NCBI GenBank assembly: GCA_905221605.1
Contig: CAJNDS010002666.1
Location: 85,001 to 149,000 of the forward strand
Reading direction: 5' to 3'
Length of the DNA stretch: 64,000 nucleotides
Origin: Symbiodinium natans
Taxonomy: Eukaryota; Sar; Dinophyceae; Suessiales; Symbiodiniaceae
Translations under genes and position numbers: made by a program
The notes under the pieces: model-generated
The model's database searches: none
What the model was told of the DNA's origin: nothing
What the model saw: only the letters and a program-made list of their open reading frames with translations
Shown: positions 1 to 13,516 of the stretch, piece by piece
How the letters are laid out: every line of letters begins with the position of its first letter
How positions within the stretch are numbered: the first letter of the stretch is position 1

Positions 1-454
<454 letters not shown>

Positions 455-540
455 GTGACACGCTCTTAACTGATCATGGTGTTTTCTGCTGTTTTTTTAC
501 TTTTTCTATCGTTTTCTCCTGTTTTTCCTCCGTTTGACGG

Positions 541-693
541 GTTGGGGGGGGGTGGGGGGGTGGGGGGTAATTACGTGCTGTGCTTTGTGCACACATGACC
601 ACGCTCAGGGGTTGGGGGGGGGGGGGAATTACGTGCTGTGCTTTGTGCACACATGGGGGTCGTGCTGTGCTTTGTGCACACATGACCACGCTG
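541..693. repeat. G-run block with three copies of a 30-40 bp unit
   Basis: The unit containing cgtgctgtgctttgtgcac occurs at about 573-612, 629-657 and 659-692, separated by poly-G/GGT tracts. Each copy contains the self-complementary core gtgcac. The flanking 300 bases on both sides show no coding signal. Confidence 0.85.
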
Positions 694-719
694 TCTACTG
701 TTTTCCTCTGTTTTTGTGG

Positions 720-1240
720 TTGGTTTAGGGGCTAGACCTTTTGGGCTCACAGTGGAAAGTTTAGGATTTGGGGTTTCAGGGTAGAGATCTTTTGGGCTTG
801 TTTTGGGAACCTTTTGGGCTTCCACTGGAAATATGGGGTTTGAGGCGAGGAGAGAAATCCTCCAGCAACTTCACGTCTTCAGCTCAAACTACAGTTCAGG
901 CGAGCTAAACTCGAGCAAGGCCCGGCCGGATTGAGGCTGTAAGGTCAAAGGACTTTTCGCCTTTCTCTGTGGGGTTTGGGGTTTAGGGTGTAAGGTCGAA
1001 GGAGTTTTGGGCTTGCAGTCAGGGTTTGGGGTTGAGGCTGTAAGGTGAAAGGACTTTTGGGCTTTTTCTATGGGATTTAAGGTTTAAGGGGGTGCTCATT
1101 CAGGGTACGCATGGGGTTTGGGGTTTCAGGCTCCAGATGTTTTGTGTTTTTTCTGGGGACGTGCTTGACGCTGTGGGGTTGAGATTTTAAGGGTGCACGA
1201 CTCTTGGGCTTGCTTCAGGTTTTGGGGTTTCGGATTTCAG
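720..1240. repeat. Degenerate GGGTTT/TTTAGGG-like tract
   Basis: This stretch is full of short phrases such as ggggtttggggtttagggtg and tttgggcttgc, repeated with variation every 50-80 bases. It resembles eroded copies of the TTTAGGG telomere unit used by plants and dinoflagellates, but no clean tandem run survives. No gene seen. Confidence 0.5.
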
Positions 1241-1314
1241 GGTGCACGACTGTTCGGCTTGCTGGAGGCGTTCGGGTTTAAGGACAAGTTTGGCCACATC
1301 TTAGAAAACCCGCG

Positions 1315-1540
1315 AAACGCTGTAAATACCGGTCTTTTCCTCTGTTCTGAGAACACGTCTGTGCAAAGTAGGCCCTGTAATTGACCGTTTTTGAAGCCCG
1401 AAAACACTGTAAATACCGATGTTTTCCTCCTGCGCCTAAAGTAGTTGAAAGTAGTTTCCGGCAATTTTTACACGTCCATTTTTCGTGTCCGTAAACGGAC
1501 AAAGCCAGGAAACACTGTAAATACCGAGGTTTTCGTCTCT
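1315..1540. repeat. Three spaced copies of a ctgtaaataccg element
   Basis: A roughly 27-bp element with core ctgtaaataccg followed by a T/C-rich tail occurs at about 1319, 1405 and 1514, at 85-110 bp spacing. The DNA between the copies is not conserved. Function unknown. Confidence 0.7.
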
Positions 1541-1595
1541 TAACACGAAAATTGCATGCCACAAAAACCCCTGCGATCAATTAAGAACGTCACGC

Positions 1596-2339
<744 letters not shown>

Positions 2340-2399
2340 CTACTCCGAAATTTTTGAAATCCGGTCTCCCGAGAGTCGTTTCGTCTAATAGTCAATAGA

Positions 2400-3150
2400 G
2401 CATATTATAGCATCAGTACAAATAGTCATGAGACCGTAAAATCCCTGTCGCTGTTCTGTATTCCTTGTCTGTGTTCTTTAAAGCTTGTCATGGTTCCAAT
2501 GTACCCTAGTCCAAATCCCCAGGCGTGATGGCCCCGGCTGCTTTGAACTCGCGCCCACTAACGACGTGCCAGGAATGCTGACGACACAGCGGCATGGCTT
2601 CGGGCGTCACGCCGCGTGACCACGTCGTGTCTTTAGTTGTTGCCGGCCTTCAGGAATGACCTTAACCTTGACTTTGTTCCTTCGAGCAAACAGAACCAGT
2701 GCCCAGCAACAAGCCATTGCCTTGAGCGACAGATGAGAATCGACAGATGTGACACAGATACGATTCATTTGTGAATGTGCCGGCAGAGCGTAGGCCGACC
2801 ACAGCTGTTGAGAGGACAAAAACTAATTCCAAAAATTGAGGCCGTATGCAGGATGTGCCCCATCAACTTCGTGCACTGGTATGTGTGTTTTGTTGCTTCG
2901 GCGGAGGGAGTTTTGCCTAGTGCTTTCAGCAATCTGCCCATAAAAAAAGCAAACTTTCAGATCCAACCATGTAGTTTGCCACACCGGTCGGTGAACGAAC
3001 CCGCCAGACCTTTGCAGTGAAAATCGCGCCTGCGGATTTGTATGCCTTCCACTACGTGTGTAAGGAGCTCCCGACATAAGCGCAAGAGTGTGCGTGTGGG
3101 TCCACGTACTTCTTATGGCACAGAAAACATCTTGCTTTAGCAAACCCAGT
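2400..3150. other. Region downstream of the HECT exons; no gene resolved
   Basis: The C-terminal lobe of the HECT enzyme, carrying the catalytic cysteine, should be encoded at lower coordinates than 3152 on the minus strand. I could not assemble it. A weak candidate exon lies at about 3016-2950 (minus), but the expected cysteine loop was not found. No other feature seen. Confidence 0.3.
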
Positions 3151-3151
3151 C

Positions 3152-4091
3152 CGTGTATCCACCGTTGTAGACGGTGTTTGCTCTCAGATCTGCCACGTCA
3201 AAGCCAGCAGAAGATCCAGAGATGATGATGCCAAGCTCGCGGGCATCAAACATGCGGAGCCAGCTCAAAGGTAGCACACACCTGGATTAGAGCCCGATGC
3301 TGCACTCGGTACACATAGAACTCGCGATTCTCTGAAGTGCAGATTGGGCACTTCAAGCCTTCCATGAAGTGCATGGTTGGAAGCATCATCTGGGCAGTAA
3401 CGCGGTGATCCATGAGAAACTGCACATAGGAGTCCACGTTCTCCTCCCACGAACGGCCGACACAAAGGCGAAGAAAGGGCAAATTTGAGATGTCATGAGC
3501 TCTCGCGCTCTCTCTCTCTTCTTCTTCTTCTTCTTCTTCTTCTTCTTCTTCTTCTTCTTCTTCTTCTTCTTCTTCTTCTTCTTCTTCTTCTTCTTCTTCT
3601 TCTTCTTCTTCTTCTTCTTCTTCTTCTTCTTCTTCTTCTTCTTCTGCTGGGCTTGAAGGAGCCCCGGCGGACCCCTCCGCGCACTGGCGCGCCCGAATCC
3701 CGTCCTGTGGTGAAATGTCCACTCAGGTGTCGGTATTCCGACTGCTTTCCCCGAGCGTGAAACCTTTGTACCTGCTTATGCCTGCTTATGTCTGCTGGGG
3801 GCTTTTTCTTCTGCAAACAAGTGCTCGCTAATCACGACCCGCAAACAAGAGCTCGCTAGGCCCTGGCACCCTAATCGTTCTCTCTCTCTCTCTCTCTTGA
3901 GGCTCTGGGCCATTCTTTGTGGCCAAATTTGGCCATCCCACTAAGTGCCTGCGTCACAGCCCGAAACCTTCCATTCTGGCAGAGGTCCACCTGCCAGGGA
4001 CATGAGAACAACGCGAGCACACTATCGCTGCCATGCCAATGCTTGCACTTGTAGCCGCTCCCAGCACGGCGTGAGCACACAATCGCTCGCG

Positions 4092-4161
<70 letters not shown>

Positions 4162-5866
4162 GAACGAAAGCATGTGGTTTCTTAGACCGTGAGAAAAAAG
4201 ACGGTGATGCACGGATACTGTGCAAATTGCTTCAGAGCTCTTGCGAGCGCATTGTTCTGTGGGCACATTCATACACGTTTGCAACCTTGCCCGAACCTAC
4301 GGGAATGCGACATGATGTGACCGAATTGGCGTAGGCATATGCCCACCTCCATAATATGGCACACAGAGGTTGCAGGAGTTTCATGGAGTATCAGCAGCAA
4401 GTGCGAATCGTCTATGCTGACAACACTATCGTATGTAACTTTGCAGATGCATGGACTCAGCACAGCAATCCATATCACTGAAACCCTTCGTTGAGAAGCT
4501 CAGGTCATGCTTGATGTCCTGAGAAACGGCTTCTGCTGTTCATGTGAAGAACTGTCGCTAAAATCGAACGCACGGGCGACGATCCACACGCACGCAGGCA
4601 CGCACACACACACACACACTCTCTCTCTCTCTCTCTCTCTCTCTCGCACTCCCTCGCTCTCTACAAGCCTCCTGGGCTGTGCCCCAAGGCATGGGCACCG
4701 TGGTGCTGAACGTCAGTCCGAGGTCCTTTGTGGTCTGTAGGGGGTGTCGTGACTATCCAGCCCATCACGCTAGCGCAATCTTTGCAATCTGCTGCAACGG
4801 TGTCCTGTATGTTCTCGGTGTGGCCTCGGCTGAACTCGCAGCTTGAGTCAATGCTGCGAGTAGCAGCTAGAGACTGCTGGTGGGCTCTGAACCGAGGCAC
4901 GCAGCTGTGCAATCCCACGAGCCGTCTCACGGTCCATGCTGGCCAAGTCCTGCGCAAAGCCATCATAAGCAATCTCGCGGCTATGAAATTTGAAAAGGCT
5001 CAATGCTTTGAAGCCAGGTCCTGAGCATCCCCCAGCTTGTCCAATAGTCTGTTGAGGAAGGCTCGGCTAAACTGGTGCTCCAGCAGCATTTGCTCGTAGA
5101 TTGCTTTTCCAATGACCTGCCATGCCATCTGCAACATCTCGCAACATCTCGCAACATCTCGCAACATCTCGCAACATCTCGATATGCTTTGTGATGTGCA
5201 TCCCAGCCTTGCCCAGGAATTTGTAGAGCTTAGGCGCGTTGGGATGCAGTATGTGGGCGGTTGGGAAAGGGTGAATGGTCTCGTCGCTGCTGGCGCTGAA
5301 TAAGCCATATTCTGGGCTCAAGGCCGCGCGACACACATAAATCCTTGGCAGGTTCAAGCCCCAACCCCGCTGTACCTCGCTGTACTTACCGTGTCTTTGT
5401 TGCTTAGGCCTGCCGGGAATGTAAATCCTGTTGCTGCAGTTTCCGCAGTTACTGCAATGGGCACAGCTTGCATTTTTTCTTTCTTCGAGGAATCCGATGG
5501 CAGACGTTCGGGACTATCAAGTGCCTGCAAGCCATCACCATGTGACCGTGATGGCACTTGTTCTCATCGGCCGAGCTGCATGAACTCCTTAAACAGTCCA
5601 CCCCCATCGATGCCACTCTCGAGGCTACCATCCGTTGCAACAAACCTCAGAGTGAGCCAACCCGAGTATGCCAAACTAAGTCCTACGTAAACCTTACCCT
5701 CAACCCACGCTGAACCCTGCCTACCTAGCTGAACCAGACCAAGAGGGAAGATGCACACCTCGGCACTGCAGGCCAGGAAGCTCTACCACGAACACGGACC
5801 GGAGCTCCGCTTCTGTGTTCAGCCGTTCAAAAGCTGCGAAACCATCCTCCATGAGATAGTCCCGGC
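3152..5866 (-). CDS. HECT-type E3 ubiquitin ligase (partial; N-lobe of the HECT domain)
   Basis: HECT ligases accept ubiquitin from an E2 onto a C-terminal cysteine and pass it to a substrate lysine. Nine exons join in phase: 5866-5800, 5645-5577, 5343-5208, 5116-5021, 4949-4899, 4734-4672, 3990-3949, 3443-3352 and 3263-3152, giving about 242 residues. Family landmarks appear in order: LMEDGFAAFERL, GIDGGGLFKEF, SPEYGLFSAS, KFLGK joined to VIGKAIYEQ, DLASMD, DLGLTF, the VDLCQNGR to AVTQEN segment, and FDARELGIIISGS to NTVYNGGYT. That covers essentially the whole N-lobe. Donors are mostly GC or GA; all acceptors are AG. The 5' exons beyond 5866 and the C-lobe with the catalytic cysteine were not located, so the substrate class cannot be inferred. 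Exon positions are hand-assembled; identification as HECT is secure. Confidence 0.9.
3511..3645. repeat. (CTT)n microsatellite in a HECT intron
   Basis: An uninterrupted CTT run lies between the HECT exons at 3990-3949 and 3443-3352. On the transcribed sense strand it reads GAA. The poly-Glu, poly-Leu and poly-Arg frames here are artefacts. Confidence 0.95.
4094..4160. repeat. (CA)n microsatellite in a HECT intron
   Basis: Pure CA dinucleotide run between the HECT exons at 4734-4672 and 3990-3949. A second, shorter CA then CT run lies at about 4600-4645 in the same intron. Confidence 0.95.
5139..5182. repeat. Decamer minisatellite gcaacatctc inside a short HECT intron
   Basis: About four to five tandem copies of gcaacatctc fill most of the 91-bp intron between the HECT exons 5343-5208 and 5116-5021. 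Confidence 0.9.
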
Positions 5867-6249
5867 CTTAAGTTGCCGCTCAGCTGGTGCACTCTCTCCC
5901 GGGACTCCCCTGTTTGCAAATCCTGCGCCCAACGCAGGTCTGAAACGTGTCTAGTACTGACATGTGCGTTTACTCTTCTGACAGGCTGCGAATTCGGTGC
6001 CGCGGCAAACTTGCACGTGCCCAATCGGCACGGGTGTCTTCGCGGTGCATCTGCATGGGACGATGTAAGTTTAAAGTATTGGCATGTATTGGCTAACGGC
6101 TGAAGTATCTCTTCCAGGCATCGGTTGCGCTGCAAGCCATGTGTGAAAATCTACTGAGCATCCTTGTCGACATGGATCATCGCTTGCAAGACGGCCACTC
6201 CTCAGCTCACCCAGTACGAGTACCAAACCAAGGCAGTCAATCGCCACCC

Positions 6250-6630
6250 ATGCTTCTTCTTCTTCTTCTTGTAATTATTATTCTTCTTCTTCTTCTTCTT
6301 CTTCTTATTCTTCTTATTCTTCTTCTTCTTCTTCTTCTTCTTCTTCTTCTTCTTCTTCTTCTTCTTCTTCTTCTTCTTCTTCTTCTTCTTCTTCTTCTTC
6401 TTCTTCGTCTTCTTCTTCTTCTTCTTCTTCTTCTTCTTCTTCTTCTTCTTCTTCTTCTTCTTCTTCTTCTTCTTCTTCTTCTTCTTCTTCTTCTTCTTCT
6501 TCTTCTTGTAATTCTTCTTGTAATTCTTCTTCTTCTTCTTCTTCTTCTTGTAATTCTTCTTGTAATTCTTCTTCTTCTTCTTCTTCTTCTTCTTCTTCTT
6601 CTTCTTCTTCTTCTTCTTCTTCTTCTTCTT

Positions 6631-6661
<31 letters not shown>

Positions 6662-6757
6662 TTCTTCTTCTTCTTCTTCTTCTTCTTCTTCTTCTTCTTC
6701 TTCTTCTTCTTCTTCTTCTTCTTCTTCTTCTTCTTCTTCTTCTTCTTCTTCTTCTTG
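6250..6757. repeat. (CTT)n array, about 500 bp
   Basis: Nearly pure CTT with occasional TTATT and gtaattcttcttgtaattc interruptions near 6507-6565. It lies upstream of the first assembled HECT exon, so it may be intronic. The long poly-Leu, poly-Lys and poly-Arg frames are artefacts. Confidence 0.97.
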
Positions 6758-6759
6758 AG

Positions 6760-7265
6760 CATCTTTCGTCTATGCACGTTGAGCGCACTGGCCACTCAGG
6801 ACCTAAACGCAATTGCCGCATTCGCCCGTGTTCAGACAGGGCACGGTCTTCGAATGGCACCATCTGCGGAGCCTGTGGACATGCGGAGCAAACCCCATCA
6901 GCCCACGGCCCTTTATGCCCCCCCAGGCCCCCGGAACCCCATCCCTTAAGCACGTTTGTCTAGCCGAGTTGAAAGGGATCCGCTTCCCCGCTCCGCGGTC
7001 ACGCCGCCCGGGTCTGCCCCCATCGCCCCCCAACACTACCTATATCGTGGGTGCGCTTTTTGGGCACCAGCACGGAGGTCCTTTAGAGCGAACCTGGGCG
7101 CGCCTCATCTACCCCATGTTTCATGTTGGGGGAAACATGGAAAAACGAAGCTCGTTTTTCTAGGCCCCGCTTTTCTTGAACCGTTCAATACCTTCCCTAC
7201 TTCCTCGGAAGTATCAATGTGTCTTTGGCTACACTGAAGAGCTTTCTGGTCCCCCTTCTAAACCA
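6760..7265. other. No supported gene
   Basis: Unique-looking sequence with several short overlapping frames on both strands. None shows a family signature or a convincing splice structure. Confidence 0.4.
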
Positions 7266-8346
7266 GAGACTATGTACAGCGACAACCCCGCTTGCAGCGC
7301 GCTGGTGGCCTCAGCCAATGCCACCTCCAGCAGTTTCGCTGAAGCCGTCTCCGTGTTCTGGGGAGCTTCACAAGGCGCATTTGCACCTTCGTTCCTGGCA
7401 GATCAGGACTAAGAGCTAAGCACATTGGGTTGCCAGCCTCCGCTTTGTGTGTGCTGTCTGCGGCCCCGTAACACACCCAGGGAGGCTGAAACATTGGCAG
7501 AGATCTCAAGGAAGCTCTTGTCCTGACACAAGGGTTCTGGGTCTCGGACAACCCTCGCCATGTTGCGAATGTCTGGACTTCACCCCACCCACCCTGCTTA
7601 TAAGGCGGATAACCAACCAATCATGGCACAACACATCTTGTCCTGCAGTGCAGCACGTAGCTCTGGCACTAGCCACCTTGGCTTGGTGGCTTCCACGACA
7701 ATTCATTTCAAAAGCATGCTGGTGTCCGGAATCTTCAGGCGCGCCCTCACCTTCCTCATGTCAGCCCAGTACAACCGAGCCAAAGCCAGTTTTCAATCAT
7801 CTTTAATTTAAACTGGGTCACCAAGGCTTGGCATTCAGGCGCCGCATGCGCGTGACGACCATTGCCAGCAGCCCTTTGAGATGACAACGCAGCATCTGGC
7901 CAGGGCATGCAATCGATAAACTTCCGCAGACTAGCCGTACGACCGTGCCCTGCCTTGCCCTGGTCCGACAGGGGGCCAGGGTCTGGGCAGTCACGGAACA
8001 TGCTCAGGAGAATCAAGTTCAGGTGTGGCCTTGGCGGCGAATAGGATGTTGTTTGGGACGTCCTGCAAGCCCTAAAAACTACTGTACCCTCAGGGCCACG
8101 CCAGAGCCGGTCGTGGTCAAAGTATGACCACCAGCCTGCAGATTGACAGCGGTCGATCCGCAAAGGTTCTGCTGAGAGAACGCCTTCAGGGCGCTCTATC
8201 TCCACGTCAAAGGTTCCACGCAGCTTCTCCTGGAAGAACACGCACCAGGCGACAAGCCTGATGCCATGGTCATGGGAGTGTGCTGCTAGCAAGAATTCAC
8301 ACAGGCCGTGTCTGCAGGTGCAGGCGGCGCAGACTGCACACCCCAA
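7266..8346 (-). CDS. Unrecognised coding region, probably several exons
   Basis: Two stretches have protein-like composition on the minus strand. At about 8330-8030 the frame includes GLCEFLLAAHSHDHGIRLVA and CQSAGWWSYFDHDRLWRGPE. At about 7410-7260 a frame gives an Ala/Glu-rich helix ending EVALAEATSALQAGLSLY. I do not recognise a domain and could not phase the pieces together. They may belong to one gene or none. The strand agrees with the other genes of the window. No start codon is assigned. Confidence 0.3.
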
Positions 8347-8777
8347 GCTTCAAGGGAACATTAGTGCCTGATCGCTGCGCCGCTCCGGTAGGAAGGGGAA
8401 TCCAGTTGCGACCAACCAATGGTCATCGGATCTATTTGCACCTTGGCCAGATTACATGTTGTTACTAGTTGTTATGTGTTGTTTTCATTCTTATTGTCAT
8501 CAACATTGGGTTCAAAATTTGAAGCGTCGAAAACAACAATTGTATTCGTAGCGCGTCTCTGCTGAAGAATGAAGTCGCGTGCAAAACATGCACATGATCA
8601 TATATGTTGCCCTCTACCGCGATCGGTGATATTGCAGTCGCACGGATGCATGCGCATGTGTATTTGTCCTCGTATATCAAGAACTTCTAATTCAGGGCTT
8701 CGGGGTGTGCCACAGACACTCAGGCATTCGGCTAGGACTTGACGATGTCAGACATCATTCTCTTGCAGAGTGCATGG

Positions 8778-9030
8778 CTAATGCTGCACCAAGTGGCAAG
8801 CACATCTGTCCGAAACGCAAATTCCTGGCTGCGCAACAGGAAGCATCGGAAGCGCATGTTTCAATAACCTCTCCCCCAAGCGCTGATGACTTCCTCCCGC
8901 CCTTGCCACTTGTCTTGCTTTGAACAAGCTACGGCGCAGGTCGCCTTTGGCACGGGCTGCTCGGCTTCTCGCAAAGTCCAGCCATTTCTGGGCCCCCAAA
9001 TTGGGGAAGCGCATAGCAACGGACACTAGC
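8778..9030 (-). CDS. Possible single exon, unrecognised
   Basis: On the minus strand, a frame near 8990-8905 reads KWLDFARSRAARAKGDLRRS and ends in a plausible donor (CAA|GTGGCA), with an AG just upstream. It is basic and helical in character. There is no family match and no neighbouring exon identified, so this is only a candidate. Confidence 0.2.
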
Positions 9031-9204
9031 AGCAGATGGCCGCTGGCAACTGCTGTGGCACATGAGTGGAGAGGAAGTCGGGACAAACTGTCTGGGGTTG
9101 CTGATGGCTGCGGCTGTGCTGGGCTTCAACAAAAACTGAGCGAAAAAAGGCAGGGGGGAGGGGCATCTTTGCTATTTTCTGTATGCGTTGAGCAAAAAGA
9201 AATA

Positions 9205-12080
9205 TCATGGTTTGTCGTTGTCGCTGTGGTTGTCCTTGTCGTCATGGTTGTCGTTGTCGTTGCGGTTGTGGTTGTGGTGGTTGTGGTTGTTGTGGTTGCG
9301 GTTGTGGTTGTGGTGGATGTTGTGGTTGTGGTTGTGGTTGTGGTTGCTGTGGTTGTGGGTGTTGTTGTTGTGGTTGTGGCTGCTGTGGTTGTGGTGGTGG
9401 TGGTTGTTGTTGTTGTTGTTGCTGCTGCTGCTGCTGGTGTTGTTGTTGTTGTTGTTGTTGTTGTTGCTGCTGCTGTTGCTGCTGTTGCTGTTGTTGCTTG
9501 TTGTTGCTTGTTGTTGCTTGTTGTTGCTTGTTGTTGCTTGGTGTTGCTTGGTGTTGCTTGTTGTTGCTTGTTGTTGCTTGTTGTTGCTTGTTGTTGCTTG
9601 TTGTTGCTTGTTGTTGCTTGTTGTTGCTTGTTGTTGCTTGGTGTTGCTTGTTGTTGCTTGTTGTTGCTTGTTGTTGCTTGTTGTTGCTTGGTGTTGCTTG
9701 GTGTTGCTTGGTGTTGCTTGGTGTTGCTTGGTGTTGCTTGGTGTTGCTTGGTGTTGCTTGGTGTTGCTTGGTGTTGCTTGGTGTTGCTGTTGTGCTGTGT
9801 TGATGTTGTTGCTTGTTTGTTGCTTGTTGTTGCTTGTTGTTGCTTGTTGTTGCTGGTGTTGCTTGTGTGTTGTTGTGCTTGTTGTTGCTTGTTTTGGCTT
9901 GTTGTTGCTTGTTGTTGTTGTTGTTGCTTGTGGTGCTGTTGTTGTTGTTGTTGCATGTTGTTGCTGTTGTGCTTGTGTTGCTTGTTGTTGCTGTTGTGCT
10001 GGGTTGCTGTTGTTGGCTTGTTGTTGCTTGTTGTGCTTGTTGTGGCTGTTGTTGTTGTTTTTGCTGTTGTTGATGTTGCTGCTTGTTGCTGCTTGTTGCT
10101 GCTTGTTGCTGCTTGTTGCTGCTTGTTGCTGCTTGTTGCTGCTTGTTGCTGCTTGTTGCTGCTTGTTGCTGCTTGTTGTTGCTTGTTGTTGCTTGTTGTT
10201 GCTTGTTGTTGCTTGTTGTTGCTTGTTGTTGCTTGTTGCTTGTTGCTTGCTGCTTGCTGCTTGCTGCTTGCTGCTTGTTGCTTGCTGCTTGTTGCTTGTT
10301 GCTTGTTGTCGTTGCTTGTTGTCGTTGCTTGTTGTCGTTGCTTGTTGTCGTTGCTTGTTGTCGTTGCTTGTTGTCGTTGCTTGTTGTCGTTGCTTGTTGT
10401 CGTTGCTTGTTGTCGTTGCTTGTTGTCGTTGCTTGTTGTTGTTGCTTGTTGTTGTTGCTTGTTGTTGTTGCTTGTTGTTGTTGCTTGTTGTTGTTGCTTG
10501 TTGTTGTTGCTTGTTGTTGCTTGTTGTTGCTTGTTGTTGCTTGTTGTTGCTTGTTGTTGCTTGTTGTTGCTTGTTGCTGCTTGTTGCTGCTTGTTGCTGC
10601 TTGTTGCTGCTTGTTGCTGCTTGTTGCTGCTTGTTGCTGCTTGTTGCTGCTTGTTGCTGCTTGTTGCTGCTTGTTGCTTGCTTGTTGCTTGCTTGTTGCT
10701 GGCTTGTTGTTTGCTTGTTGTTTGCTTGTTGTTTGCTTGTTGTTTGCTTGTTGTTTGCTTGTTGTTTGCTTGTTGTTTGCTTGTTGTTTGCTTGTTGTTT
10801 GCTGTTGTTTGCTGTTGTTTGTTGTTGTTTGTTGTTGTTTGTTGTTGTTTGTTGTTTGGTTGTTGTTTGTTGTTGTTTGTTGTTGTTTGTTGTTGTTTGT
10901 TGTTGTTTGTTGTTTGTTTGGTGTTTGTTGTTGTTTGTTGTTGTTTGTTGTTGTTTGTTTGTTGTTTGTTTGTTGTTTGTTTGCTGTTTGTTGCTGTTTG
11001 TTGCTGTTTGTTGCTGTTTGTTGCTGTTTGTTGCTGTTTGTTGCTGTTTGTTGCTGTTTGTTGCTGTTTGTTGCTGTTGTTGTTTGTTGTTGTTTGTTGT
11101 TGTTTGTTTGTTGTCGTTGTTTGTCGTTGTTTGTCGTTGTTTGTCGTTGTTTGTCGTTGTTTGTCGTTGTTTGTCGTTGTTTGTCGTTGTTTGTCGTTGT
11201 TTGTCGTTGTTTGTCGTTGGTTGTCGTTTGTCGTTGTTTGTCGTTGTTTGTCGTTGTTTGTCGTTGTTTGTCGTTGTTTGTCGTTGTTTGTCGTTGTTTG
11301 TCGTTGTTTGTCGTTGTTTGTCGTTGTTTGTCGTTGTTTGTTGTTGTTTGTTGGTGTTTGTTGGTGTTTGTTGTTGTTTGTTGTTGTTTGTTGTTGTTTG
11401 TTGTTGTTTGTTGTTGTTTGTTGTTGTTTGTTGTTGTTTGTTGGTGTTTGTTGTTGTTTGTTGTTGTTTGGTGTTGTTTGTTGTTGTTTGTTGTTGTTTG
11501 TTGTTGCTGTTGCTGTTGCTGTTGCTTTTGCTGTTGGTGTTGGTGTTGGTGTTGTTGTTGTTGTTGATGATGATGTTGTTGTTGTTGACGTTGTTGTTGC
11601 TATCCTTGTTGTTGTTATTGTTGTTGCTCTTGTTCTTGCTCTTGTTTTTGTTCTTGATATTGTTGTTGTTCTTGCTCTTGTCATTGCTCATGTCCTTGCT
11701 CTTGTCCTTGTCCGTGTCCTCGTCCGTGTCCATGTCGTTATCGCTCTTGGTCATGTTCTTGTTATTGCTGCTAGTGTTGTTGCTGTTTTTTGTCGTTGTT
11801 GTCGTCGTTGTCGTGGTTGTCGTCGTTGTCGCCGTCGTTGTCGTTGTCGTTGTTGTTGCAACTGTCGTTATCGTTGTCGTTGTCGTTGTCTTTGTTATCG
11901 TGATTGTAACTGTCGTTGTCGTCGTCGTCGTTGTCGTCGTCGTTGTTGCTGCTGCTGCCGCTGCCACTGCTGTTATCGTTCTGTCGTTCGTTTGTTTGAT
12001 GTTGGATGTTGGGCGTTGGTTGTTGGATGTTGGTTGTTGGATGTGGGTTGTTGGTTGTTGGTTGTTGGTGATGGTGCTAT
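9205..12080. repeat. Giant TTG-type repeat array (about 2.9 kb)
   Basis: The plus strand is almost entirely T and G with regularly placed C. It is organised in blocks, each a homogenised variant: ttgttgctt and ttggtgctt octamers (about 9490-9790), ttgctgctt (10081-10180), ttgcttgctgc (10225-10300), ttgtcgttgc (10305-10435), ttgttgtttgct types (10700-10815), ttgctgttt (10981-11075), ttgtcgttt (11110-11335), ttgttgttt (11336-11500), then less regular ttgtcgtc and ttggatg segments. The 850-1100 residue open frames on both strands (Cys/Leu/Val-rich, Gln/Thr/Asn-rich) come from absence of stop codons and are not genes. Confidence 0.97.
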
Positions 12081-12084
12081 TGGT

Positions 12085-13510
12085 GTTGTTGTTGCTTATA
12101 CGTACACAGCAGGCGGAGCAAACAAAGTGCTGCTTCCAGAGCAGGTCCTGCATCGTGTCCGGGTAGGTGTTTGTGGGCTCCTGCGGGCGTTCCCGTGTCC
12201 CCCACTTGGACATGAAAGACCAAAGACATGAAGCAGAGCTGGTTGACAACGTAACCTCGCCCGGCCTCGTAGTAGAAGGACAAGACCCGATCCAACAACC
12301 TGTAGCTTCAAGGTTCAACGATGCGGACACTGGTGTCGAAACCTGGGGGTCCACGCGGTGTCCCACGCGCCGCGCGGTACAAGCGATCAACCAGCTGCGG
12401 GCTCCAAAGCTTGTGGCGCCAACGTGCCTCCCCCAGGCATGGCAAATGTCAATTGGCAGTCCTACGCTGCAACACACTTTGGAGCCTTGTTAGCTGGAGA
12501 TCTATGTGTTGCTTGAAGTGCACACTGCTCGGGTGACTTGATTGACGTGTCACACACGACACATCTCTAGGCTGGCAGTACCTGGCCTGCTTAGGACCAC
12601 CTGGTCTCTTCCAGAAAGAGACTGGCAATTTGGCCTGGCCAGCGGGCAATTTGTGCTATCACTTCCACACACCTGCACCCATAACCTGTTCATCCATGTA
12701 AATCCATCTCGGCCCAGTGCATCTGCTACAGCATGCTGACAGGCTTAGGGCTGGCAAGCTTCACAACTCTTGGTCTGGCATTTCTGGCACGCAGTTTAGG
12801 ACGAGCAGCGCTCGTCATGCGCACCAAAGGCAAGGATTTGTCTCAAGCTGGTGAGGGAATCTCTCGAGCTGGCCGAGGCGGCACCGCACATGCACGAAAA
12901 TCAAGCGACCCATAGGGTCTTGCGGGAAGGCGGTTCTGGAGCCCAAACGAAGCAATCCGAGCCTTCAGCCACATGAGCCAGCCCAGCACCTCTTGCGGCC
13001 TAGAAGCTTCGAGGCGAGAATATGGGAGGGGCCAAGCAGCGGCGAAGCAGCTGAGGATCAAACGGCTCACCGAGATGGAGGAAGCCTGGGAAAATGGAGC
13101 CGGCATTGCCTGCCTTAGTGGTACGATTCAATCCTCCATGAAGCCTCTCTCGCCCCGAAGGTCTTCCTGGAACACTGGTGAAATACTCCTGCTAGTAAGT
13201 GAAGAGCGAAAATCTCCATCCGCAGCTTGGCATCGTCACGTTCGTCTGCCTCGCCACAAATGCCACAGCTTGCAAGCGATTGATTGCCACAGCTGCCAGC
13301 TAGTTTTGCGTCCAACTGCAAACGTATCCTCTGACTCATCCAACAATGCTGACAGACTATTTTAGGCCTCCTCCTCGAGAGGCGGCGCGGATTCTAGCAC
13401 ATCAGGCGGAGGACCCAGAGCAAAGTGTCGAAGTATCCACCTGAGCATGATCATTCTGTTGGAGGTGGGCAAGACTTGAGGCCTCAACCCGGTCTCAGGA
13501 TGTCTCAGGC
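12085..13510. other. No supported gene
   Basis: Unique sequence between the giant repeat and the 3' end of the PPR gene. Short frames exist on both strands, for example a basic plus-strand stretch near 13005-13110, but none can be tied to a family or splice structure. Part of it may be 3' untranslated or intronic PPR sequence. Confidence 0.35.
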
Positions 13511-13516
13511 AAGGGA

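Noticed and set aside
3246-3722. A poly-glutamate protein
   Set aside because: The Glu run is the (CTT)n microsatellite in an intron; only the part from 3443 to 3352 is HECT exon.
8920-12477. Open frames of about 850-1100 codons on both strands
   Set aside because: They are produced by stop-free TTG-type repeats; translations are simple Cys/Leu/Val or Gln/Thr/Asn strings with no domain.
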